Shown here in pieces: positions 8,688 through 20,304 of a DNA stretch of 64,000 nt; the first letter of the stretch is position 1; each line of letters begins with the position of its first letter. The translations under genes and the position numbers were made by a program. The notes beneath the pieces are model-generated. The model was not told where the DNA came from. It saw nothing but the letters and a program-made list of their open reading frames with translations, and searched no databases. The DNA is from Phytoactinopolyspora limicola (GTDB lineage: Bacteria > Actinomycetota > Actinomycetes > Jiangellales > Jiangellaceae), in contig NZ_JAAOEN010000009.1 of assembly GCF_011320225.1 (NCBI RefSeq), positions 164,285-228,284 on the forward strand, given 5' to 3'.

Positions 8688-9323
8688 ATGAGTGAAGCAG
8701 TCGAGCGAACCCGATCAGCCCGGATGGCCGAAATTCGGTCCGCCGCGCTGGAGCTGTTCACTCAGCTCGGATATCCGGCGACCACGATGGCTGACATCGG
8801 TGCGGCTGTGGGGATGAAGGGGCCAAGCCTCTACAAACACGTAGCATCCAAACAGGACCTGCTGGTGGACATCATGACCAGCACCATGACGGACCTGCTG
8901 GACGCGCACCAAGCGGCCGTCGCAACCGCCAACCACCCTGCTGAACGGCTTCGTCGTGCCACCGAGGCGCATGTGCGCTACCACACCAGGCATCGGCTGG
9001 AAGCGTTCGTCGGCAACCGGGAGTTGCGCAGTCTGGTCGAACCACATCGGTCGCACGTGCTCTCGTTGCGCGCCGATTACGAGGTAGGGTTTCGCCGGCT
9101 GGTCGCCGACGGCGTCGACTCGGGTCATTTCCAGGTGACGTCCACGCGCCTGGCGTCATACGCCATCCTGGACCTCGGGATGGGCGTGTCGTCGTGGTAT
9201 CGCGACGACGGCGACCTGAGCGAAGACGCCGTCGTCTGGCAGTACGGAGAACTCGCGTTGCGAATCGTCGGACTGTGTCCCGGCGCGAGCGCTGGCACCG
9301 TGGTCACGCCGCCGGGGCCGTAA
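8688..9323 (+). CDS. TetR/AcrR family transcriptional regulator
   Basis: About 211 residues. The N-terminal helix-turn-helix reads RSAALELFTQLGYPATTMADIGAAVGMKGPSLYKHVASKQDLL (roughly residues 17-60) and is followed by an all-helical ligand domain. ATG at 8688 is preceded by GAGGG at a good distance; ATG at 8682 is too close to it. It is divergent from the acyl-CoA dehydrogenase and kinase pair, which it probably represses until an acyl-CoA ligand binds (inference from layout). Confidence 0.85.
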   Translation: MSEAVERTRSARMAEIRSAALELFTQLGYPATTMADIGAAVGMKGPSLYKHVASKQDLLVDIMTSTMTDLLDAHQAAVATANHPAERLRRATEAHVRYHTRHRLEAFVGNRELRSLVEPHRSHVLSLRADYEVGFRRLVADGVDSGHFQVTSTRLASYAILDLGMGVSSWYRDDGDLSEDAVVWQYGELALRIVGLCPGASAGTVVTPPGP

Positions 9324-9375
9324 GTGGCGGTTTGACCGATGCCCGGTGATCGTTAGCGGTTCTCCGCCCCAACCC

Positions 9376-9435
9376 CCGGTGATCGTCGGCGGCATTTGGT
9401 CGCAATAGCGACACTGCTACGGCAACGATCACCGG
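9376..9435. repeat. 60-bp palindromic element, copy 1
   Basis: The element begins CCGGTGATCG, has the near-palindrome GTCGCAATAGCGAC in its centre (9399-9412) and ends CGATCACCGG. Two more copies of exactly the same length lie at 14854 and 15108. Extra half-elements flank this copy at 9343 and about 9458. It fills the 196-bp spacer between convergent tetR and metH. Confidence 0.75.
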
Positions 9436-9519
9436 GGAGGAGGGCGGAAATTTGCTGATGATCACCGGGGGAGTGGGGTCGGTGACGTGCCCATGGGTTG
9501 GGTTATGGGTGGTGGGCGG

Positions 9520-13146
<3,627 letters not shown>

Positions 13147-13159
13147 ATCTGCCTAGCCA

Positions 13160-13245
13160 CCTTCCGTCGGAAGGCGCCCTTGACTGCGGAGTCCAAGGAG
13201 TCGAGCGTGGCGGGTTGTTACCCGTTGCAGCGCCTCTCGACCTGA
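13160..13245 (-). ncRNA. Probable S-adenosylhomocysteine (SAH) riboswitch upstream of metH
   Basis: Read on the minus strand, the leader contains CGAGAGGCGCTGCAA, a hairpin CGGGT-AACA-ACCCG (13211-13224), then CCACGCTCGAC. P1 pairs 13236-13241 with 13200-13205. A pseudoknot pairs AGGCGC (13230-13235) with GCGCCT (13172-13177). This matches the known SAH-riboswitch order: P1, GCGCUGC, P2, CCAGGCUCG, then a downstream GGCGCUC partner. The main deviation is CCACGCTC in place of CCAGGCTC. A second hairpin, CCTTCC/GGAAGG (13160-13174), overlaps the pseudoknot strand and covers the likely ribosome site. SAH binding would thus favour translation (inference). Confidence 0.72.
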
Positions 13246-13307
13246 CACCGACCCTAACGACCGGCCGCCGTCGACCTCAAATTCGCGTCCACTGAGCGGG
13301 ATCGCTT

Positions 13308-14675
13308 CTAGGCGGCGTGGGGTTGGGTTCCGGGTGCGGGTGGGGGGTGTGAGGTGTATCGGTGTCCGGTGGGGGTGGTGGTTTCGACGGTGTGCCGGTA
13401 GGGGTCGACGAGGCGGATGGTCCATCCGGGCATTTGTTTGATGTAATTGCCTCGGGCGCAGGTGCCTCGCCCGTTGGTCGGGGTGGTGGGCCCGCCGTGG
13501 GTGTAGGGATGGATGTGATCGAGGTGCCGGATCGGTGCGTCGCAGTAGGGGTCGCGGCAGGTGCCGCCGTCGCGGTAGGTCAACAACCGGGCCAGAGACC
13601 CGTCGAAGCGGCGCCGCCGGGGGTCACAATCGACCACGACCCCGGTGACCGGGTCGGTGAACAACCGCCGCAGGAACACCCGGGCTTGGTGCTCGTCACC
13701 GCCTTGGCTGTCACCGCGGTGGTTGTCTGCGCCGCGGCGGGTGATGTCGCGGGCGGTCTCGGCGGGGATGGGCCCGTACCCGAGCAACTCCGCAGCCTCA
13801 CCACCACCACCACTGCCACCGGCGCCGCCGCTGTTGCCGCCGAGCAGTGAGGTGTCGGTCATGACCAGCCCGATTTCGGCGGTGACCGCGTCGGCGCTGG
13901 CTTGTCCGGTGAGGCGTTCGACGAGGGTGTCGGCCATGATCTGATCCCGGGAGCGCCCGTCCCCGCCGGCGGCGACGATCGCGTCGGCGTGGCGGCGCAG
14001 CGCCGCGTAGGCCGCGACGCCTTGTTCACAGGGCAGCAGCGCGGACACCACGGTCATGGTGTCCGGGGCGGGGCGCACACCGACCCGGCGGTCTTTGCGG
14101 GCTCGGGCGGCCCGGGCGACGGCGGCGGCGGGGTCGGCTTCGATGGCGTAGCGCCGGGCCAGGCCTTGAACCCGCCGCGGCCCCACCCCGACCACCTCGC
14201 CGGCGAGGCGGGTGTCGACCTGGCGGCGCTGCTCGGGGTCGAGGTGGGAGGTTTCGTTCACGATGATGGTGGCGGCGAATTCGGAGATTTCACCGGTGCG
14301 TAGCAGGTCGAAGGTGGCCGGGAGGTGGCAGGTCAACGCCTGGGCCCGGCTGAGTTGGCGGGCCGCGGCCGAGGGTGAGGTTTTCGTGGCCAGCCCGATC
14401 TGTTCGGGCACCCCACGGGTGGCGTGGCGCTCAGCGAATCCCATCCCGCGGCGGGCTGCGCGTTGGGAGGTGGCGAACTGGACCATCACCTCGTACTGGG
14501 TCGCCGCGGCGGCGGCTTTGAGCCGTTCCAGCCCGGCGAGCAGGTCGATGCGGGCCGCGTCATCAACGACGGTGGTGGGTAGTTCGGCCAGCCGGGACAG
14601 CATCGAGGCCAGCTCACCCACCACCGTGTCCCGATCGTCCACGTCCGTGGAACCGTCCACCACCTGCTCGTTCAT
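13308..14675 (-). CDS. DUF222 and HNH endonuclease domain protein (13E12 repeat family)
   Basis: A 455-residue protein with an N-terminal DUF222 region (about 20-300), a glycine-rich linker, and a C-terminal HNH nuclease motif (RDPYCDAPIRHLDHIHPYTHGGPTTPTNG). The H-H-N residues are present. This family is repeated in actinobacterial genomes and is often linked to mobile or restriction functions; its role is unproven. A second member, broken by a frameshift, lies at the right end of the window. The gene is monocistronic and faces the metH leader. Confidence 0.83.
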   Translation of the reverse strand: MNEQVVDGSTDVDDRDTVVGELASMLSRLAELPTTVVDDAARIDLLAGLERLKAAAAATQYEVMVQFATSQRAARRGMGFAERHATRGVPEQIGLATKTSPSAAARQLSRAQALTCHLPATFDLLRTGEISEFAATIIVNETSHLDPEQRRQVDTRLAGEVVGVGPRRVQGLARRYAIEADPAAAVARAARARKDRRVGVRPAPDTMTVVSALLPCEQGVAAYAALRRHADAIVAAGGDGRSRDQIMADTLVERLTGQASADAVTAEIGLVMTDTSLLGGNSGGAGGSGGGGEAAELLGYGPIPAETARDITRRGADNHRGDSQGGDEHQARVFLRRLFTDPVTGVVVDCDPRRRRFDGSLARLLTYRDGGTCRDPYCDAPIRHLDHIHPYTHGGPTTPTNGRGTCARGNYIKQMPGWTIRLVDPYRHTVETTTPTGHRYTSHPPPAPGTQPHAA

Positions 14676-14699
14676 ACGTTCGATTCTACCGCTCTAACA

Positions 14700-15105
14700 G
14701 GCTCCAACACAACCAGTCACACCATCCCAGCCAGCCACCCCACCCCAACCCACCACCCCAACCCACCACCCCAACCAACCAGCCCAACCAACCAGCCCAA
14801 CCAACCAGCCCAACCAACCAGCCCAACCAACCAGCCATCCGACCGCCCCAAGCCCGGTGATCGAAAACGCGATCCGGTCGCTATAGCGACACAAAACCAG
14901 CGACGATCACCGGCACATATGGCAGCGGCCTCGTGGCCCGGGAACCGCACAAACCCGACCCCAACACAACCGGCCACCCCACCCCAACCAGTCACACCAT
15001 CCCAACCAGTCACACCATCCCAACCAGCCACCCCAACCAGCCACCCCATCCCAACCCACCACCCCAACCCACCATCCCAACCAGCCACCCCACCCACCAC
15101 CCCAA
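14700..15105. repeat. C/A-rich tandem repeat tracts around two 60-bp palindromes
   Basis: The 517-bp spacer 14676-15192 holds no credible gene. It has arrays of CCAACCAGCC-like words, including a 14-bp unit CAACCAACCAGCCC about five times (14772-14840). A related array with CCCAACCAGTCACACCAT units lies at 14945-15105. On the minus strand these read as many spaced GG pairs (GGTTGGTTGGG). Long minus-strand frames rich in Trp and Gly here are translations of the repeat, not genes. Confidence 0.8.
14854..14913. repeat. 60-bp palindromic element, copy 2
   Basis: Ends are CCGGTGATCG and CGATCACCGG, and the centre is the perfect palindrome GTCGCTATAGCGAC (14877-14890). Length and layout are the same as at 9376 and 15108. 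Confidence 0.78.
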
Positions 15106-15107
15106 GC

Positions 15108-15167
15108 CCGGTGATCGAAAACGCGATCCGGTCGCTATAGCGACACAAAACCGGCGACGATCGCCGG
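15108..15167. repeat. 60-bp palindromic element, copy 3
   Basis: Ends are CCGGTGATCG and CGATCGCCGG, with centre GTCGCTATAGCGAC (15131-15144). It is nearly identical to copy 2, 254 bp away, and lies just past the 3' end of rmlC. Confidence 0.78.
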
Positions 15168-15192
15168 GGTAAATGGCAGCGGCGGGAAAGGC

Positions 15193-15774
15193 TCATGTCG
15201 AGCGGGATATCACCCGCGCGGGAAGGATCCCCAAGGTGAGCGCTTCGGCGAGGGTCGGAGCGTTGGCGTCCCGATCGGACAGTACGGGAGGCTGGTCTTT
15301 GGGTAGGGGGAGCGCGAGGGCGGGATCGCGTGGGCTGATGGTGTACTCGAGGGTGGGGTCGTATGAGGAACTACACAGGTATGCCAGCACAGTGAAGTCT
15401 TGGCGGGCAACGAATGCGTGGCCGAGCCCTTCTGCCATGTATACGGCGCGGAAGCTGACGCTGTCGAGCTGGACGGCCTCCCATTGGCCGAACGTGGGGG
15501 AGTCAACTCGAAGGTCGACGACGATGTCGGTGAGCGCGCCGTGCGGGCAGTAGACGTACCGGGATTGCCCGGGCGGAGTTCGGGTGAAGTGAACGCCCCG
15601 GACGGTTCCCCTTCTGGACACGTTGATGTTGGTCTGGGCGACGGTGAAGGGGTGACCGATAGCGGCCACGAAGGCTGGCTCCTGGTAAGGGGCGACGAAG
15701 ACTCCCCGTTCATCCGTGAAGGGTGTGGGAACGAACTCGTAAGCACCGGAGATCCCTAGCGGGTGGATATCCAC
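15193..15774 (-). CDS. rmlC: dTDP-4-dehydrorhamnose 3,5-epimerase-like protein
   Basis: A 193-residue cupin epimerase. RGTVRGVHFTRTPPGQSRYVYCPHGALTDIVVDLR contains the catalytic His and Lys/Arg region of the family, and YMAEGLGHAFVA follows. It converts dTDP-4-keto-6-deoxyglucose to the L-configured 4-keto sugar. The GTG at 15774 is 1 bp from the rmlB stop, so the two are coupled. No rmlD reductase is nearby. Here it probably serves as the 5-(or 3,5-)epimerase of a deoxyaminosugar pathway, like EvaD (inference). Confidence 0.86.
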   Translation of the reverse strand: MDIHPLGISGAYEFVPTPFTDERGVFVAPYQEPAFVAAIGHPFTVAQTNINVSRRGTVRGVHFTRTPPGQSRYVYCPHGALTDIVVDLRVDSPTFGQWEAVQLDSVSFRAVYMAEGLGHAFVARQDFTVLAYLCSSSYDPTLEYTISPRDPALALPLPKDQPPVLSDRDANAPTLAEALTLGILPARVISRST

Positions 15775-15775
15775 T

Positions 15776-16786
15776 TCATGCCTCCTTCGCCCCGGACCTT
15801 CCGGAGCCGCTTGGGGCGTGCTTCAGCGGTTCCCACCAGGGTCGGTTGTCTCGATACCAGGCGACGGTCTGGGGGAGGCCTTCGCTGATCGGGGTGAGGG
15901 GCCGAAACCCGAGCTCCGTACGGATCTTGGTGGTATCGACGCTGTACCGGTGATCGTGGCCGGGCCGGTCCGCGACGTGGCACACGGCGTCCCAGGTGAA
16001 GCCGAGTAGATCGAGGAGAGACTGGGTGAGTTCGATGTTGGACAGCTCGGTTTCAGCACCAATGTTGTAGACCTCGCCGACTCGGCCCGTGGTCCGGACG
16101 AGTTCAACTGCTCGGCAGTGGTCATCGGCGTGTAACCAGTCGCGGCGGTGGCTGCCGTCGCCGTAGAGAGGCACGGGGTTCCCGTCGAGTAAAGAGGTGA
16201 CGAAGAGCGGGATGGCCTTCTCCGGGTACTGGTACGGCCCGTAGTTGTTGGAACTGCGGGTGACGATGACCGGGACACCATGGGTCCGGTGATATGCCTG
16301 AGCGAGCAGGTCTCCGGCTGCTTTGCTCGCGCTGTAGGGGGAGCTGGGTTTGAGGGGGGAAGTTTCGTCGCAGGAGCCTCGCGTGATCGAGCCGTAGACC
16401 TCGTCGGTGGAGATGTATAGGAATCGCTCAACGCCGTACTGGAGGGCGGCATCGAGGAGGACCTGAGTGCCGTCGACGTTGGTTCTCACGAAGCTGGAGG
16501 CATCAGCGATCGAGCGGTCGACGTGGCTCTCGGCAGCGAAGTGGATCACCTCGTCCACCCTCGCGGTCAACGCGCGGACCAACGTGGCATCGCGGATATC
16601 GCCGGGTACGAACTCCAGGTGAGGCGAGCCGATGACGGGTTCCAGGTTGGCCAGGTTCCCGGCGTAGGTCAGCTTGTCAAGGACGACGAGGTGCGCACCA
16701 GCGAGGGACGGGTATTGTGCGGTGAGCGCGGAGCGGACGAAGTGGGAGCCGACGAAGCCGGCGCCACCGGTGATGAGGATGCGCAT
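15776..16786 (-). CDS. rmlB: dTDP-glucose 4,6-dehydratase
   Basis: A 336-residue extended SDR. The NAD motif is GGAGFVGSHF at the N terminus. HFAAESHVDRSI, a STDEVYG segment and the catalytic YSASK are intact, and NNYGPYQYPEK follows. It makes dTDP-4-keto-6-deoxyglucose, the branch point for deoxysugars. ATG at 16786 with CAGGAG upstream is preferred over in-frame starts further out, which overlap the rmlA end. It forms an operon with rmlA and rmlC. Confidence 0.92.
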   Translation of the reverse strand: MRILITGGAGFVGSHFVRSALTAQYPSLAGAHLVVLDKLTYAGNLANLEPVIGSPHLEFVPGDIRDATLVRALTARVDEVIHFAAESHVDRSIADASSFVRTNVDGTQVLLDAALQYGVERFLYISTDEVYGSITRGSCDETSPLKPSSPYSASKAAGDLLAQAYHRTHGVPVIVTRSSNNYGPYQYPEKAIPLFVTSLLDGNPVPLYGDGSHRRDWLHADDHCRAVELVRTTGRVGEVYNIGAETELSNIELTQSLLDLLGFTWDAVCHVADRPGHDHRYSVDTTKIRTELGFRPLTPISEGLPQTVAWYRDNRPWWEPLKHAPSGSGRSGAKEA

Positions 16787-16826
16787 GGGGGCGTACTCCT
16801 GGCGGCTGTTCGGTGGTGGTCGACCA

Positions 16827-17726
16827 TCATGAGGCGGCGACATGGACCAGCGCCCGGGGGTCTGTGGTGGGGAGATCCATCAGGTAACGGCCGTATGCCG
16901 AGTTCGCCTGCTGCTCGCCGAGGCGGTAGCAGTCCAGGGCGCTGATGAATCCCATGCGCCACGCCACTTCCTCGAGACAGGCAATCCGGACACCTTGGCG
17001 TTCTTCTAGCATTTGGACGTATTCGCTGGCCCGAAGTAGCGATTCATGTGTTCCGGCGTCCATCCAGGTGAATCCGCGGCCGAGGTTGACCAGCGAAGCG
17101 TGGCCACGTTCCACGTAGGCCTGGTTGACGTCGGTGATCTCGAGTTCGCCTCGGTCCGACGGCTTCAGGCGGGAGGCGATTTCCACCGCATCGTGGGTGT
17201 AGAAGTAGAGTCCGGTGACCGCGAGGTTGGACGATGGCCGGCGTGGCTTCTCCTCCACCGCGATGAGCCGGCCACTCTGGTCGAGTCTGGCGACACCGTA
17301 GTGACGTGGATCCGACACCGCGTACCCGAACAAGACGCAGCCATCAACCGTGGCGGCTTGTTGTTGGAGCCGCTCAGAGAAGCCTGGCCCGTGAAAGATG
17401 TTGTCTCCGAGGATCAGGGCGAGATTGTCGTCGCCGACGTGCTCAGCTCCTATGATGAGCGCCTCGGCCAGCCCGTTCGGGTCGGTCTGGTGGGCGTAGC
17501 TGAAGTGCACACCGAGCCAGGATCCGTCGCCTAGGAGCCGCTGGTACAGGGGTTCGTCGCGCGGTGTCGTGATGATCAGAATGTCGGAGATCCCGGTGAG
17601 CATCAGAACGGACAGCGGGTAATACACCATCGGCTTGTCGTAGACCGGCAAGAGTTGTTTGGACACTGCGACTGTGATGGGGGAAAGCCGAGTACCACTG
17701 CCACCGGCCAGTACTATCCCTTTCAC
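16827..17726 (-). CDS. rmlA: Glucose-1-phosphate thymidylyltransferase
   Basis: A 299-residue nucleotidyltransferase. The signature LAGGSGTRLSPIT is at the N terminus. KQLLPVYDKPMVYYPLS, LGDNIFHG and VEEKPRRPSSNLAVTGLYFY are typical of RmlA. It activates glucose-1-phosphate to dTDP-glucose, the first step of the sugar supply. GTG with GGAGG upstream is the start. It is divergent from the StrR-like activator gene, placing the sugar supply next to the RiPP operon. Confidence 0.92.
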   Translation of the reverse strand: MKGIVLAGGSGTRLSPITVAVSKQLLPVYDKPMVYYPLSVLMLTGISDILIITTPRDEPLYQRLLGDGSWLGVHFSYAHQTDPNGLAEALIIGAEHVGDDNLALILGDNIFHGPGFSERLQQQAATVDGCVLFGYAVSDPRHYGVARLDQSGRLIAVEEKPRRPSSNLAVTGLYFYTHDAVEIASRLKPSDRGELEITDVNQAYVERGHASLVNLGRGFTWMDAGTHESLLRASEYVQMLEERQGVRIACLEEVAWRMGFISALDCYRLGEQQANSAYGRYLMDLPTTDPRALVHVAAS

Positions 17727-18000
17727 CTATACCTCCACGCAGTCAAGATCTCGGCAAAGACCTGCTCACCGGCAGATGCATCGCAGATGGTTATGGGCGC
17801 ATATTCCGCTGTGATCGAAGATCCGTAGGGCCGCTGCGATAAACGTAGGAGGTGCCGCCGGCAGGTGTCGAGCGGACAAGTGGTACGGGTTGACCTTCAA
17901 GATAGTCATCTAGAGGATGAATGGCAGGGCTGGAGGCAGGGTCGGTGGGGACCCCCTAGGCGGCTTGTGCGAAAGCCATGAGCAGGGGGAAGGACGGCAA

Positions 18001-19008
18001 TTGAGTAAGCAGCACAAACATTGGCGCGGCAAGGTTGCTGGCGGCTCGCCGCAAAAGGTTGACAGATCAACTCAGCTAGTAGTGGTCGATCAGTTGGCCG
18101 GGCCGGTTTTTCCTAGAGTAATGGGAGTTTCCGAAAGTCATGCCAGGCTCCTGGCTGAGGTGTTTGACAGGTTGCCGCCGGTGCTCGTCCAGAGAGATAC
18201 GCTGCGGATTATCGACGGTATGCATCGGGTGCGTGCGGCGGCTATTCTTGGGCAGTGTGAAATTGAAGTAGAACTATTTGACGGTACCGAGGAAGAAGCC
18301 TTCGTTCGAAGCATAGCCGATAATATCTCGCACGGAATGCCGCTCTCGCTTGCTGATCGCCGTAACGCGGCGCTGCGGGCGTTGGCGTCGCAGCCCGAAT
18401 GGTCTGATCGGCGAATCGCCGAACTTGTCGGCCTCTCCGCCAGTACCGTCGGCGCGTTGCGCGGCACCAGTTCGCCACGGGAGAGCGTCCAGGCCAGGGT
18501 GGGGAAAGATGGCCGCGCGCGGCCGTTGAACTCGGAGCATTCCCGGCGCCGGATTGTGGAGATCTTGAAATCCAGTCCTGGCGCTTCTCTGCGCCAGGTG
18601 GCTCGGGCGGCCGGAGTTTCGCCCGCCACGGTCAGAGATGTTCGGGAGCGCCTGGAACGTGGGGATGATCCGGTCCGGCTTCAGTCGAACAACGCGCCAT
18701 CCGTTGCGGATGATGGCGCATCCGGGGATCGGCCGACGGCGCACACCACAAGAATAGACTGGAATGCGCTCGACCGGCTGAGCCGAGATCCCTCTGTAGT
18801 AAACACAGAAATCGGCCGGCGAGTTGTCAGGTTTTTCCATGCGGTACGGCGGATCGACTCGGATGAGCTGCTGCGAAGTCTTCCAGAACACTCTTACCAG
18901 GCCGTCTCTGAGACAGCGAACGCCTGTGCCAGTCAATGGCAGCTTCTTGCTGGTGAGCTGGAGAGAAGGTCGCGGATAGTGGACTCCGCTGAATATCGAC
19001 GCGATTGA
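18001..19008 (+). CDS. StrR-like ParB-domain pathway activator
   Basis: About 335 residues. A ParB/sulfiredoxin-like N domain has SESHARLLAEVFDRLPPVLV and IIDGMHRVRAAA, and SLADRRNAAL follows. Two helix-turn-helix segments are visible: WSDRRIAELVGLSASTVGALR and SLRQVARAAGVSPATVRDVRERL. This is the architecture of StrR, an activator of antibiotic clusters that binds long inverted repeats. TTG at 18001 has GGGGGAAGGA at ideal spacing; ATG at 17917 is in frame but weaker. A matching inverted repeat lies 31 bp past its stop, ahead of the precursor gene, so it probably activates the RiPP operon. Confidence 0.82.
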   Translation: MSKQHKHWRGKVAGGSPQKVDRSTQLVVVDQLAGPVFPRVMGVSESHARLLAEVFDRLPPVLVQRDTLRIIDGMHRVRAAAILGQCEIEVELFDGTEEEAFVRSIADNISHGMPLSLADRRNAALRALASQPEWSDRRIAELVGLSASTVGALRGTSSPRESVQARVGKDGRARPLNSEHSRRRIVEILKSSPGASLRQVARAAGVSPATVRDVRERLERGDDPVRLQSNNAPSVADDGASGDRPTAHTTRIDWNALDRLSRDPSVVNTEIGRRVVRFFHAVRRIDSDELLRSLPEHSYQAVSETANACASQWQLLAGELERRSRIVDSAEYRRD

Positions 19009-19038
19009 TCCGTATCGTGCCAAGGCGTGATGTGTTGT

Positions 19039-19067
19039 GTTCAACCGGGTGAAGTGGTCAGTTGAAC
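19039..19067 (+). promoter_or_regulatory. StrR-type binding site upstream of the precursor gene
   Basis: GTTCAACCG, 11 bp, CAGTTGAAC. The StrR consensus reported for streptomycin-type clusters is GTTCGACTG-N11-CAGTCGAAC, so spacing and nearly all bases agree. It lies 121 bp upstream of the precursor ATG and just after the StrR-like gene. Confidence 0.75.
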
Positions 19068-19188
19068 GGTGCCAACTCGGTGAATAGATACGCATGTGTG
19101 GCATTGGGATCTTGACGGAGATATAGATCCGGGATTCTCTAGTGGAGACGGATCCGTCGTCACGTTCACCCATGAAGGAGGGCCACCA

Positions 19189-19338
19189 ATGGTCACCAAG
19201 GAAATGGAACTAGAGGACGTTCTCGGAACGTTGCTGGAAGGCGAGACGACTGAGTCGATCGCCGATCTGGAGATCGACCCGATCCAGATGCCAGTTGCCA
19301 AGAGTTCGATCACTTACACGATCGTTATTCACTGCTGA
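19189..19338 (+). CDS. RiPP precursor peptide with thioamitide-like HC tail
   Basis: A 49-residue peptide. The acidic leader (residues 1 to about 37) carries ELEDVLGTLLEGETTES and ends in PIQMPVA. The C-terminal core reads KSSITYTIVIHC. Ser39, Ser40, Thr42 and Thr44 can be dehydrated. Thr44 to Cys49 spans six residues, the size of the aminovinyl-methylcysteine ring in thioviridamide-type peptides, which also end in His-Cys. ATG at 19189 has AAGGAGG upstream; in-frame codons before it lack a ribosome site. Kinase, HopA1 and Cys-decarboxylase genes follow directly. A hairpin sits just past the stop. Confidence 0.85.
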   Translation: MVTKEMELEDVLGTLLEGETTESIADLEIDPIQMPVAKSSITYTIVIHC

Positions 19339-19346
19339 TCGGGTGC

Positions 19347-19370
19347 GGCGGGCGCTTTTTCGCGTCCGCC
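19347..19370 (+). terminator. Hairpin after precursor gene, probable attenuator
   Basis: GGCGGGCGC pairs with GCGTCCGCC (9 bp, one G-T wobble) around a TTTTTC loop, starting 8 nt after the precursor stop. There is no U-tract behind it, so it is more likely a partial terminator or mRNA-stabilising stem that sets the precursor-to-enzyme ratio. Confidence 0.6.
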
Positions 19371-19443
19371 GTCCGGTTCCGCCATTCTGAGGTGCCTTCC
19401 CACTGAGGAGTCTTTGCGGTGCCGTTTGCGCAAGGAAAGGGAA

Positions 19444-20304
19444 ATGATGTCGGTAGTTCATAGCTGGGCGGTCGTTACGGAGGTCGCCGAGGTCGATATC
19501 GCGTTGGCAGCAGCGCAGTTGACCACGGTTAATGGAATGCCGATAGCTCCGGCTGTCATGGGGGACAACGATGGGCGGCCGGAGTTGTCCTACATTCCTG
19601 GGCCGCGGCTGGACGTCTTGGTGCAGAAGGACTCAGAACCCGGCGGTTGTTTGGGGACGGTTGGCCGGGTGCTCGCGGCACTCCACGGCGCCCGGCCGCC
19701 GTCGAGCCTTGGTCCCGCCCGGATCGAGGCGCCTCCATGGGAGCCGTTGACCCCATCGACGTGGTTAGGGCTTTCAACCGTGCAGCGGAGGTTGGTCGGT
19801 GTACTCCACACCGACGATCCCGTGCGCGAGCAAGGACGACGTACCCGGGATCAGCTACTCGACGGGATCACGTGGATTCACGGTGACGCCCGGACGAACA
19901 ACGTCTGTGTCACCCCCGCCGGCCAGCCGCGGCTGATCGACTGGGAGGTGGCCGGCATCGGCCGGGCCGAGGCTGACCTGGGTGCGATGTCCGCGTCGCT
20001 CATGGCGGATGGACTCCTGGCGGTGACGGCGCCGGCCGGGCCCGCCGCGAAAGCGGCCCTCACCAGGGCTGTCACGGTGGCCACTGGCCGTATCCGCGCG
20101 GTTCTCCGGGGTTATCGCGCGGGCACCGCGCAGCGCCTGGACCCGGAGCTGCTCGCGGCGGCCGTTGGATGTGCCCTGCTCACTAGAGCATTCATGCGCA
20201 CCTCCGTGACGAGCTGGGACCGTCTGGCGAAGGCGCAGTACGAGATTGGGCGGGGTCTCTTGCTTGATCCGCGACGGTGGAGGGCGATTGATCATGACGC
20301 CTGA
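19444..20304 (+). CDS. APH-like Ser/Thr kinase for RiPP dehydration
   Basis: A 286-residue APH-fold protein with a short N lobe. The catalytic loop is WIHGDARTNNV and the metal-binding segment LIDWEVAGIGRAEADLG. Stand-alone kinases of this fold phosphorylate core Ser/Thr in class V lanthipeptide and thioamitide pathways (TvaC/LanK type); the HopA1 partner then eliminates phosphate. It follows the precursor gene and overlaps the HopA1 gene by 11 bp. ATG at 19444 (or 19447) sits behind AAGGAAAGG. An antibiotic-kinase role is possible but less likely in this context. Confidence 0.78.
   Translation: MMSVVHSWAVVTEVAEVDIALAAAQLTTVNGMPIAPAVMGDNDGRPELSYIPGPRLDVLVQKDSEPGGCLGTVGRVLAALHGARPPSSLGPARIEAPPWEPLTPSTWLGLSTVQRRLVGVLHTDDPVREQGRRTRDQLLDGITWIHGDARTNNVCVTPAGQPRLIDWEVAGIGRAEADLGAMSASLMADGLLAVTAPAGPAAKAALTRAVTVATGRIRAVLRGYRAGTAQRLDPELLAAAVGCALLTRAFMRTSVTSWDRLAKAQYEIGRGLLLDPRRWRAIDHDA

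Noticed and set aside
14694..15196. Minus-strand frames rich in Trp, Gly and Val
   Set aside because: They only translate the C/A-rich tandem repeats, with no ribosome site or family likeness.
19096..19188. Upstream extension of the precursor peptide (31 more residues)
   Set aside because: The extension has no ribosome site and covers promoter DNA, while ATG at 19189 has AAGGAGG at ideal spacing.
19444..20304. Aminoglycoside resistance kinase
   Set aside because: The fold fits, but its place between the precursor and HopA1 genes and its short N lobe favour a peptide kinase.
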